64,000 bases of DNA from Spirosoma aerolatum. Its GTDB lineage: Bacteria; Bacteroidota; Bacteroidia; Cytophagales; Spirosomataceae. The position numbers and the translations under genes were made by a program. The stretch covers positions 3,607,001 to 3,671,000 of the forward strand of contig NZ_CP020104.1 of the NCBI RefSeq assembly GCF_002056795.1, written 5' to 3'. The stretch's first letter is position 1; each line of letters begins with the position of its first letter. The notes under the pieces are model-generated. The model saw only the letters and a list, made by a program, of their open reading frames with translations, did no database searches and was not told where the DNA came from. Below, in pieces: positions 52,586 to 62,400 of this stretch.

Positions 52586-55500
52586 ATGACTTTCTGGAAA
52601 TCCATCTGCCAACTGAAATTCCTTTCCGTCGTTCTGGGCTTGCTGTGTAGCTCCTTTTTGGCGTTGGGCGAGAACGAAAACCCCGGCAAAACCCCGGCCC
52701 CGCCGGCTAACGAAAAGAACGCAACCTCTGCAATGGCACTGCAAACGGCGCTGAACCAGAGCTTGAGCGTTCAGAATCTGAGCGGGATGTCCCGTTTGCT
52801 GGCGCCTTCAAAAATTCAGGTGGCCGATCTGTCGCAGGAAGCCAAAGACGCCAAAAACCTGTTCGATCAGTTGCAAAGCCAGGGTAAACTCCTATCGACA
52901 CTGACCAACTCCGCCCTGCAAACCCTGCCCTTTGCCGTACCCATAGACAATACCAGCCAGGGGTATCTGATGATCAAAAAAGCGACCTTTTTCTCCGACC
53001 ACGTCGAACTCGATGTGTATGCCCGACTGCTGCTGGGGGATCAGGAGATTTACTTCGGAGCTACTGGGGTCAAGTACGTAATGGCATCGGGCATGGCCGG
53101 AACGGTGGGGCTGGTGATGCTGGGTACGCAGGAGTTCTCGAATACGCAATACAAAGTAAGCCTGACTGGGGGAAGTATGAAAACCACGCCCCCGGGCAAT
53201 GCATCCCAGCTGAAAATTAACTGCGGCAGCTTTGCCGGGCTGGTGATCAAAGGAAACCTGGAACTTAATAAAGACACGTTTCTGAAGCTGGACGACAAAG
53301 GGTATCCGATGCCCGACGGAACAGCCGCTGTTGTCTCGTCGCCGATTGATTATCAGGCAACAGCACTAACCGGACTGACGGTGCCGGTAAAAAATCCGCT
53401 GGCGTTTACCCTAAAGAAGTCGCAGACGGTGATGGGTTTTTCGCTAAGCAACGTCTCGTTCGACTTCTCCGAAAAAGCAACTCCTTCGGCTATTACATCG
53501 ACTGTCGGTTCATTTTTGGGAAACAATTCCAATATGATCAATCAATGGACGGGCTTGTTCACTACGGCATCGACGGTATATGTTCCGATGTTTTTTATTC
53601 CGGCAACACCCAAAGACCCTACGCCCATACGCCCCAGCTTTCAGGCGGGCGTACTACTGCTCGACGACTCCGGATTGTACATGAATGCGTCAGGAACCGG
53701 CATTGCTAATTTCAGCCAGTTGGGTGGTTCGCCCATGACGATTGATCAGATCAGCTTTACGCTGGCGAAAAGCAATTACAGCAACTTTAGCCTGTCTGGA
53801 AAGATGGGGGTACTGGCGGCCAAAAGCCCGTTCAAGAAAAATGATAAATCATACGATTTCAGTACGCTGTCTAAAGACGAATACCTGACCTACGCTGGCA
53901 GCCTGGACGATAAGTCGCAAAGCTTTTCCCTGAAAGTGAACCAGCAGGACAACATGTACTTCCTGGGCGCTAAATCGACCCTACGCGACGACTCGAAAGT
54001 AGACTTTGTAGAGGACACCCCAACTTACCGAAGCGCCAAGATTAGTACGGATGGAAATGGGACAACAACCTCAACGGGTGGAAATGAGCTTAATCCATTT
54101 ACCAGCGCCGATTTGCCCGGTATGCAGACTGTAAATGCTAACCCTAACGGCTTAACTACAGGTAATCATACGCTACAGGCCAGATTAGTAACACCGAAAC
54201 TGAGTTTTCGGTATGTGATTGGGCTGGATGTGGATGGTAAGGAAGTCAGTCATAATGACAAGGGTTCGAACACCGACAAAATTCTGTCTTTGGGCGTATT
54301 TCTAGTTGAGGATCTGCAGCTTGGTTACTCATTTCTAAGCAAGAAAGTCATTTTCAAGTTTACACGCATGGGCTACGAACAGTCGGGGAATGCCCCCGTG
54401 TTCGGCAAATTTGGTCTGAAACAGGCGATGTTGACGTACAACGAAGTTTCCAAAGAATGTACGGCGAATCTTACGTTCTACGCCAACGTCAATCCGTTTA
54501 ACAAACAGGAGGCCTTTGAGGGCTTCGGTAATGCCCTCGACAGGTCAGCATCATCAACCAGCAATTCATCAACCAGCAATTCATCAACCGGTAATTCATC
54601 AACCGGTAATTCATCAACCGGTAATTCATCAACCACCCCCTCACCAACCGGTACCTCACCAACCACTCCTTCACCAACTACCCCCTCATCAACCGGCAAT
54701 TCATCAACCGGTAATTCATCAGCCAGCAATTCACCAACCACACCTTCATCAACTGGTACCTCACCAACCAGTACGACAGGTACCTATATCAACATCGTGT
54801 TTGGGGTCGATGTCAACTTCAATTGGGCTGTCAATGACAACCTGAATAGTTTAAACTATGAAGCTCAATTTACGGGCATTGCGCTCAGTACATTCAGGAT
54901 ACAGGGTGATGCCATGGGCTTTGTGATCGATGGCTCACTCGACTATGAGCGAGACGAAGACGACCCCAAGTTGTTTGTCATACAAGGTGCTCTTACGGCA
55001 GGGTTTAAAATTCCGGGTCTGAAAAAAATTGTGACAAATGGAAAAGCCTCCACGGCGAAATCCAAAGAAGATACTCCCCAGCTTCAGGTCAACTTTCTGT
55101 TAGGTCGGGCTCAGGAAGAGTCGACTAAGGAATACTTCATGTATGCGTACTTCGATTTTCTGCTTAGTTTCGGCGATAATGGTCTGGTTATTGGCCCCGA
55201 TGTGTTTCTGAACGGCTTCGGTGGGGGGCTTGCCATCAACATGATGCAGACCAACAACTTTGGATCGCGCTACTCGATGACGGGCATGGAATATGCTCCC
55301 CGAAGGCGGACCTACGGTGGGATGTTGGCGGTCACCTTCTATGGGGGGGGGAATTCCACACGCGGTACGTTGGGCATCTACGTCGAAGGAGCCAAAGCTA
55401 CCAAAGACGATAATGGCAACGTAGAGCAGGGGGGAGGCTTCCGAAGGTTACAGATTTTTGGTACTGTCGAGTTTGCCCGCGATAATACGCAGCTACAGTC

Positions 55501-57238
55501 TTCCACACCCCAGCAGGCCCTACTCGATGCGGGTGCAACGAAGCAGAACAGCACACAATCCCCGGCCAATAATCAGAGCGGTACACCAACCCCGGCCAAT
55601 AACACCTCTACACCAGCCCAGAATGAAGCTCTTTATAGACAACAGATCGAGGGAGCGGTCAAGATGCTCAATGTATCGCTCGACGACAAGTTTGCCATTC
55701 TGAAACTGGCGCTCACTTTCGATGCCAGCACCGACGACCTGATCATCGAAGGCTCCGCCTTTGGCTTCATGCACGTCCCGTTAAGACCCGAGGAGAAAGA
55801 TAGTAATGGTATCGTAATAGAAAAAGGTGACAACAACCGCTCGTATGTACGGGGTATTGCCGCCGGTGATGACTCTGGCTTTATGGGCATGATTGCCTTC
55901 CGTTTGCAAATAGAAAATGCCGTGAAGGAGGGAAAAGAAAATGCGGGCAAGGAAAAGAAAGATAAGAAAAACGAGCCCAATCCCGTCAATGGGTACCTCT
56001 GGATTGGTCGGCCCGATCAGCCACTGGCTATTGAAGTCAATATTAATGTAGGCAATGAGAAAAACCCCACGTATCTACATATTGCCGCTTCACTGTTCAT
56101 TGTGGGAGGTAACGTGCCGCTACCAACCAATCAGGTTGTGCTCACACCCATAGTGGAGGATGCCAAAACACAGATCAACGAAGAATTGCAAAGCCGGGGT
56201 GAGCAACCCATCGAGTTTAACCTGCCCGTAACCGTCACGCATGAGGGTACATCTTACTTCAGCCTCGGGCTTTCGCTCGAAGGATCCGTCGAACTGACGG
56301 CCAATGCCAAAGCCGTTGGGGCGTACTTCAAACTTGCATTGGGAGTAGCCTTAGTCGTGACTTACGACAAGGCCTATAACTCCTGCAACGACTCGCACTG
56401 GTTAGGGTCGGGGGTGTTTCATGGATCGGGTGCATTGGGGCTGGAAGTGAACATCCGAGGGTCGCGTCAACGATACGAAATCGCACAATTCACCCTGACA
56501 GCCGCCGGTGCGTTTGATTTCAAAGGCAGCTATGGAGCCGTAATGTATGAGTATAGTCTGTTGGGCGGCATTGTGGAAGGACGAGGATTTGCCACCTTCG
56601 GCGATTCGCCCTGCCTGAGTTCCAACCTTCGCACGTATGCGGTCAACAGCCGGGTCAACTTAGTGAAAGCGACGGTACCTTACACCGAACCCATCCGATC
56701 GGAAACATCGAGCGAAGCCCACTCTGAGTATAGCGGCACTGTCCGACGGCACGAAGCCATTATACTCGTAACAGACCCGCAGATCGCCATGTATGAAGCC
56801 TGTAACGTTGAGCTGGACGGTGGTCAAACACTCGAAAACGTGTTCATTGCCATCAATTACTACGCCGAAACTAGCGGAACAGGGTTGGCCCGTCTACCGT
56901 CTCAGCAACAACGGTTCGCTACGTTCTTTGTATCGAATGGTCCAGAGGTCGATATAGACCCTCGCAAGATGTACAGGAAAATGTCAACGCTGCACGACGC
57001 GAATGCCCGAATTACGCTGGGAGCGATCCTGGTCATTACCGACGGCAGCCAGCAGGAGAACAGCTCCGCCTGGAAGCCCATCGAAGGGTCCGACTTCCAG
57101 CAGGAATACCGATTCACCTTCCGAACCAACGATAATGTTGATCCTAATGTAGCCGCAAATCTTAAGAAAGATAACCGGTGGTATTACATCAACCCAGTTG
57201 ACCTGGCTAAGGCAATCGGAGCCGCCAGCAAACGATAG
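52586..57238 (+). CDS. Giant secreted protein with Ser/Thr/Asn/Pro linker repeats
   Basis: A 1550-residue protein with a signal peptide (KFLSVVLGLLCSSFLALGE). It is mainly beta-structured, with repeated strand-turn patterns such as FKIPGLKKIVTNGK, GSYGAVMYEYSLLGGIVEGR. Two low-complexity linkers split it: residues about 654-731, made of NSSTG and PSPTT five-residue repeats, and about 985-1013 (NNQSGTPTPANNTSTPAQ). A Lys/Glu-rich stretch lies near 1112-1130. No family recognised, no C-terminal T9SS sorting domain visible. Gene order (after barrel and TANFOR, before fibronectin and repeat proteins) suggests a surface or extracellular structural role. Confidence 0.75.
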   Translation: MTFWKSICQLKFLSVVLGLLCSSFLALGENENPGKTPAPPANEKNATSAMALQTALNQSLSVQNLSGMSRLLAPSKIQVADLSQEAKDAKNLFDQLQSQGKLLSTLTNSALQTLPFAVPIDNTSQGYLMIKKATFFSDHVELDVYARLLLGDQEIYFGATGVKYVMASGMAGTVGLVMLGTQEFSNTQYKVSLTGGSMKTTPPGNASQLKINCGSFAGLVIKGNLELNKDTFLKLDDKGYPMPDGTAAVVSSPIDYQATALTGLTVPVKNPLAFTLKKSQTVMGFSLSNVSFDFSEKATPSAITSTVGSFLGNNSNMINQWTGLFTTASTVYVPMFFIPATPKDPTPIRPSFQAGVLLLDDSGLYMNASGTGIANFSQLGGSPMTIDQISFTLAKSNYSNFSLSGKMGVLAAKSPFKKNDKSYDFSTLSKDEYLTYAGSLDDKSQSFSLKVNQQDNMYFLGAKSTLRDDSKVDFVEDTPTYRSAKISTDGNGTTTSTGGNELNPFTSADLPGMQTVNANPNGLTTGNHTLQARLVTPKLSFRYVIGLDVDGKEVSHNDKGSNTDKILSLGVFLVEDLQLGYSFLSKKVIFKFTRMGYEQSGNAPVFGKFGLKQAMLTYNEVSKECTANLTFYANVNPFNKQEAFEGFGNALDRSASSTSNSSTSNSSTGNSSTGNSSTGNSSTTPSPTGTSPTTPSPTTPSSTGNSSTGNSSASNSPTTPSSTGTSPTSTTGTYINIVFGVDVNFNWAVNDNLNSLNYEAQFTGIALSTFRIQGDAMGFVIDGSLDYERDEDDPKLFVIQGALTAGFKIPGLKKIVTNGKASTAKSKEDTPQLQVNFLLGRAQEESTKEYFMYAYFDFLLSFGDNGLVIGPDVFLNGFGGGLAINMMQTNNFGSRYSMTGMEYAPRRRTYGGMLAVTFYGGGNSTRGTLGIYVEGAKATKDDNGNVEQGGGFRRLQIFGTVEFARDNTQLQSSTPQQALLDAGATKQNSTQSPANNQSGTPTPANNTSTPAQNEALYRQQIEGAVKMLNVSLDDKFAILKLALTFDASTDDLIIEGSAFGFMHVPLRPEEKDSNGIVIEKGDNNRSYVRGIAAGDDSGFMGMIAFRLQIENAVKEGKENAGKEKKDKKNEPNPVNGYLWIGRPDQPLAIEVNINVGNEKNPTYLHIAASLFIVGGNVPLPTNQVVLTPIVEDAKTQINEELQSRGEQPIEFNLPVTVTHEGTSYFSLGLSLEGSVELTANAKAVGAYFKLALGVALVVTYDKAYNSCNDSHWLGSGVFHGSGALGLEVNIRGSRQRYEIAQFTLTAAGAFDFKGSYGAVMYEYSLLGGIVEGRGFATFGDSPCLSSNLRTYAVNSRVNLVKATVPYTEPIRSETSSEAHSEYSGTVRRHEAIILVTDPQIAMYEACNVELDGGQTLENVFIAINYYAETSGTGLARLPSQQQRFATFFVSNGPEVDIDPRKMYRKMSTLHDANARITLGAILVITDGSQQENSSAWKPIEGSDFQQEYRFTFRTNDNVDPNVAANLKKDNRWYYINPVDLAKAIGAASKR
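54547..54780 (+). repeat. 15-bp coding minisatellite
   Basis: A run of imperfect 15-nt repeats, core AATTCATCAACCGGT, encoding NSSTG and variants such as PSPTT. Units differ by single bases and some are exact copies in tandem. Since 15 is a multiple of 3, gain or loss of units keeps the reading frame. Confidence 0.85.
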
Positions 57239-57286
57239 CCTTAGCGCCCCATAATAGCATGACCCAACCCAGAAGCCTCATTTGCC

Positions 57287-59422
57287 ATGAAACCATACCT
57301 CCTTTGTCTACTGTTGCTGTGGAGCAACGCAAGCCTGGCCCAAACACCGGGCCTGCGCAAACCACAGCCTAAACCACCGGTAAAAACCAGCACGACCCCT
57401 CCCATCCGACGAATTCCTATGCCCGCCGACGAACTGACCGAGCGAGCTTCGATGGGTATCGTCGCCAAAGCGATCGGGTCGTACATCTACCTGCGATGGC
57501 TACCTACCATGCAGAGTACGTTCGAGTTTGGCTACCGCGATGGGTATGTGGTGGAGCGGATTAACCTGAAAACCGGGCAGCGCATCGTACTGACGGCGAA
57601 AGCGATGCCCCGCCCCGCTGCTGAGTGGCAGCCGTATCTGGACCGCAAAGACCGATTCTATGCGATGCTCTATGGGATCATCTACGAGCGGATTAAGTAC
57701 CCCAGCAACATTCTGGAGCAAATGGACGAGAAGCGGCAGGTGTTTCACTTTGCAGCCCTCAGTGCTGATCTCGACTTCCGGGCCGCCTGTATGGCCGGAC
57801 TGGGTCTTGTTGACTCGACGGCCCGCCCTGGCGAACGCTACCAGTATGTGGTGAATCTGACCTCGGCGACCCGCTACAAACTCAAGGCCGTAACTTCGCC
57901 CGAAGTAGGCCTCGGTGATCCTAACGTATTGCCGCCCATCGGGTATTTTGTCGGTAAAGCCAGTGGGCATACGGCTACGTTACAGGCCAAAACGGAACCG
58001 TTTCGGAAGATTTACAACCAATACCAGATCGAACGCTCGACCGATTCGGTCCACTACACTTCTATTTCGCCCCTACCGATCTTACCCACCACAAAGCAGG
58101 ATACCCTTAGCCTGAGCGATTCATTGCCCGAGATCAAGCAGACCTACTATTATCGGATGCGTGGCCTGACAATGTTCCAGGAGCCTGGGCCGTTTACAAA
58201 ACCCATCCGGGTACGCAGCCGGGAGAATATCCCCTCGCCAGATATCCATTCGGTCAACGAAACCGCTTTCAAAGACAGCCTCGATGTGCAATGGTTTTAT
58301 AAACCCGAACTGAGCGTACACGTCGAGAAATATCAGATACTGGGTGCCGTGGAGCGTGAAGGACCTTACACTGTCCTGCGCGACAATATTCGGCCCGAAC
58401 AGCGACAGATCAACATTAGCCCACTGCAACCTGTGCGGGGCTTCACAACCTTCATCAAACTTCGTACGATTTTCCGCCAGTACGGGCGTGTTTCCGACAC
58501 ACAGCCCTTTCCGGTGACGCTGGCCGACGACGACCCACCTGCCACGCCGAAAAGCCTCACAGGTACTATCCGAACCGAGGGCGAGTTGGCTATCGTGACC
58601 TTACACTGGCAACCCAATACCGAATCGGACCTCGATGGCTACTTCGTCAACCGCTACAATGGTAAAGGTGACCAATGGCACCGGATCAACAATTCGACTA
58701 CGAAGGCCACTACGCTCACCGATACCATATACCTCCGGCAGATGCAGCGCGAAGTAAACTATACGGTAAAGGCGATGGATATGCTCTTTAAAGAATCGCC
58801 CACCTCGCCTATCCTCACGCTGCGCGTACCCGATATTAACCCACCCACCTCGCCCATCATCGACAGTTTTACGGTGGCCGATCGACGCATATTCCTGCAC
58901 TGGACCCGTAGCCATTCCGAGGATGTCCAGAAGCATATTCTGTATCGAAAGAAAATGCCCAATGCCAACTGGGAAGAGCTGCTGACCATTACGGATACAC
59001 TTACGCAAGCCTACACCGACTCCAGTGTAGTCGAAAAAAGCCTGTATGCCTATACACTGGTTGCGTTCGACGATAGCCAGAATCGATCGCAACCCGCAAC
59101 GCCGGTCGTGCTGGAAACGCCATTCTTTACCCGCACTGTTGATTTTTCGCAGTTTACGTCATCTGTTATCGATACGATCCGCCAAACGATCCGACTGGCC
59201 TGGGCCTGTAATCAGACCGATAAAATCGATAACTTTTTGATCTACCGGGCCATGCCCGACGATGAGCTGGCGCTGGTCAAAAAAGTGGAAAGAGACTCGC
59301 GGGAGTGGATCGACTATGTGGAAATGCTGCCCAATAAACCGTATCGCTATGTGATTCGGGCCCGGATGCAGGAAGGGTATTTATCGGGCTGGAAAGAAAC
59401 GGTAATCGAACGGAAACCATGA
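57287..59422 (+). CDS. Secreted fibronectin type III repeat protein
   Basis: A 711-residue protein with signal peptide (KPYLLCLLLLWSNASLAQ). After a Pro-rich segment (PQPKPPVKTSTTPPIRRIPM) and an N-terminal domain of about 170 residues with a conserved-looking AKAIGSYIYLRW, at least three fibronectin-III modules follow from about 205 on (typical ends YTVKAMDM, YAYTLVAFDDSQNRSQPATP, YRYVIRARMQEGYLSGW). Such proteins mediate protein or glycan contacts at the surface. Its stop overlaps the start of the repeat protein (ATGA), implying coupled translation. Confidence 0.82.
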   Translation: MKPYLLCLLLLWSNASLAQTPGLRKPQPKPPVKTSTTPPIRRIPMPADELTERASMGIVAKAIGSYIYLRWLPTMQSTFEFGYRDGYVVERINLKTGQRIVLTAKAMPRPAAEWQPYLDRKDRFYAMLYGIIYERIKYPSNILEQMDEKRQVFHFAALSADLDFRAACMAGLGLVDSTARPGERYQYVVNLTSATRYKLKAVTSPEVGLGDPNVLPPIGYFVGKASGHTATLQAKTEPFRKIYNQYQIERSTDSVHYTSISPLPILPTTKQDTLSLSDSLPEIKQTYYYRMRGLTMFQEPGPFTKPIRVRSRENIPSPDIHSVNETAFKDSLDVQWFYKPELSVHVEKYQILGAVEREGPYTVLRDNIRPEQRQINISPLQPVRGFTTFIKLRTIFRQYGRVSDTQPFPVTLADDDPPATPKSLTGTIRTEGELAIVTLHWQPNTESDLDGYFVNRYNGKGDQWHRINNSTTKATTLTDTIYLRQMQREVNYTVKAMDMLFKESPTSPILTLRVPDINPPTSPIIDSFTVADRRIFLHWTRSHSEDVQKHILYRKKMPNANWEELLTITDTLTQAYTDSSVVEKSLYAYTLVAFDDSQNRSQPATPVVLETPFFTRTVDFSQFTSSVIDTIRQTIRLAWACNQTDKIDNFLIYRAMPDDELALVKKVERDSREWIDYVEMLPNKPYRYVIRARMQEGYLSGWKETVIERKP

Positions 59423-62400
59423 AACATGCTATACTCGCCTGCTGGCTGCTCTGTTTGCTGGTCATTACCAACGTAGAGGCTCAGACCTGTACACTGACGC
59501 TGAATAAATCCTACGATTACCTCAGTACGGGGCAGAGTTCCATCTTGTCTTATGTTGGCTGTACGGGTGGCACGGTCACCTGGGATCATGGCCTAGGCAC
59601 GGGCAACAACAAAACCGTCAGCCCGACCGCTACGACTACCTATAGCGCTACCTGTACACCCGCCAGTGGAGCACCTTGCTCGCAGTCGATCACGGTGAAT
59701 TTTATTAACTGTTCAGTATCCGCCAGCGCGTCCCCTTCAATCATCAGTTCCGGTCAAAGCACCGTTCTGTCCTATACGGGTTGTGTTGGGGGATCGGTCG
59801 ACTGGGTCGATAGTCGCGATAACGGTATAGGGTCCGGAAATAACCTGACCGTTACCCCAACGGCTTCCATAACGTACATCGCCCAGTGTAACAAAGACAA
59901 CGGCTACTGTTTAAGCTATGTGACCGTAACGGTAAGCAATTGTTCCATTACCGCTTCGGCCAGTACCACGTCTGTCAATGCGGGGCAAAGTTCGATTCTG
60001 TCCTATACGGGTTGCACGGGTGGTACGGTTAGCTGGGATAATGGCGTTGGCACGGGTAACAACAAGACTGTTTCTCCATCCGCCACCACGACCTACACGG
60101 CCACCTGTTCACCCGCGGGAGGAGGTAGCACCTGTTCCAGTTCCGTCAGGGTTTCCGTTACGCCTTGCTCTGTGATTGCCTTAGCCAGTTCAACGACCAT
60201 CAATGCCGGGCAGAGTACTGAGTTAGTCTATGAGAACTGTACCAACGGAACGGTATCGTGGGATCATGGCGCGGGTACGGGCAATAACCTGATCGTTAGT
60301 CCATCCATCACGACCACTTATCAGGCGACCTGTACACCGACAGGTGGCGGAACCCCCTGTACTAATTCAGTAACGGTTACGGTTATCCCCTGTACGCTAA
60401 GCCTTTCAGCCAGCCCGGCCAGTATATCTACCGGGCAAAGTTCGCTACTTACTTATACGGGTTGTTCTAACGGTACCGTCACCTGGAGTAATGGGCTGGG
60501 GAGCGGTAATAATAAAACGGTCACTCCATCCCTCACGACGACCTACAGTGCTACCTGTACCCCTAGTGGAGGAGGTAATTCCTGCACGGGTTCGGTGTCC
60601 GTAACCGTCAACAGTCCCTGTTCGATTGGTGCGTCGGCCAGTCCGTCCACGATCAATGCGGGGCAAAGTACGGTTTTGTCCTATACAGGTTGTTCGGGTG
60701 GTACGGTGAGTTGGGATAATGGGGTAGGCACAGGCAATAGTAAAACCGTCAGCCCATCAGTTACAACAACTTACGTAGCTACCTGTACACCAGCGGGCGG
60801 GGGAGGCACCTGTTCCAGTTCGGTTTCGGTCACGGTTACGGCCTGTTCGGTGTTGGCTCTGGCTAGTTCTACCACGATTAATAGTGGGCAAACGACAACC
60901 CTGGCTTATGAAAATTGTACGAACGGAACCGTTAGCTGGGACCAAGGTGCAGGCAACGGTAACAGTATTGTCGTCAGCCCATCCGTCACGACCACCTATC
61001 AGGCTACCTGCACACCCAGGGGAGGAGGAAGCCCCTGCACCAGTTCGGTAACCATTACAGTCAATACCTGCGGATTATCGCTTTCGGCTAGTCCATCTAC
61101 CGTCAACGCGGGCCAGAATTCGGTGCTAACCTATACGGGTTGTTCGAATGGTACGGTGAGCTGGGACAACGGGCTGGGTACGGGTAATAGTAAAACGGTA
61201 AGCCCAACCCTTACGACGACCTATAGTGCTACCTGTACGCCAACAGGTGGAGGGAATGTCTGCACTAGTTCGGTGACGGTAACCGTTAGTAGCTGCAATT
61301 TTACGGTTACTGCCAGTCCATCCACCATCAACGCGGGTCAGAGTTCGGTGCTGTCTTACAGTGGGTGTAGTAATGGGACAGTGAGCTGGGATAACGGGCT
61401 GGGCAGCGGCAATAGTAAAACCGTCAGTCCATCCGCCACCACGACCTATCAGGCGACCTGTACGCCAACGGGTGGGGGGACGCCCTGTACCAGTTCGATA
61501 ACGATTTCGGTAGTGGCATGTAACCTCACCGCTTCGGCAAACCCAGCCAATATCAATGCGGGGCAGAGTTCAGCGCTGACCTACACGGGTTGTACCAATG
61601 GTACGGTGAGTTGGAGTGACGGACTAGGCAGTGGAAATACTAAATCCGTGACGCCTTCAAGCACTACCACCTACAGCGTCACCTGTACTCCGTCGGGTGG
61701 GGGAAGTCCATGCACTAGTTCGGTGACGGTAACCGTTAGTAGCTGCAATTTTACGGTTACTGCCAGTCCATCCACCATCAATGCGGGCCAGAATTCGGTG
61801 CTGTCTTACAGTGGGTGTAGTAATGGAACGGTGAGCTGGGACAACGGGCTGGGCAGCGGCAATAGTAAAACCGTCAGTCCATCCGCCACCACGACCTATC
61901 AGGCGACCTGTACGCCAACGGGTGGGGGAACGCCCTGTACCAGTTCGATAACGGTAACGGTCAACACCTGTAATCTGACCCTATCCGCCAGCCCGGCTAC
62001 CATCAATGCGGGGCAGAGTTCAGTGCTAACCTATACGGGTTGTTCGAATGGTACGGTGAGCTGGGACAACGGGCTGGGTACGGGTAATAGTAAAACGGTA
62101 AGCCCAACCCTTACGACGACCTATAGTGCCACCTGTACGCCAACAGGTGGAGGGAATGTCTGCACGAACTCTGTGGTTGTTACGGTCAATTCCTGCAATT
62201 TTACGCTATCCGCCAGCCCGTCGACCATCAATGCAGGGCAGAGTTCAGTGCTTTCGTACAGCGGTTGCAATGGAGGGACTGTAACGTGGAATAACGGCCT
62301 GGGAACGGGAAACAGTAAAACTGTCACTCCGGTCATTACAACCACCTACAGCGCTACCTGTGCTCCTAACGGGGGAGGATCGTTCTGTACGAGTTTGGTT

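Noticed and set aside
54516..54845. Plus-strand frame with HQPAIHQPV repeats and its minus-strand counterpart
   Set aside because: Both are other-frame readings of the 15-bp repeat in the 1550-residue protein gene.
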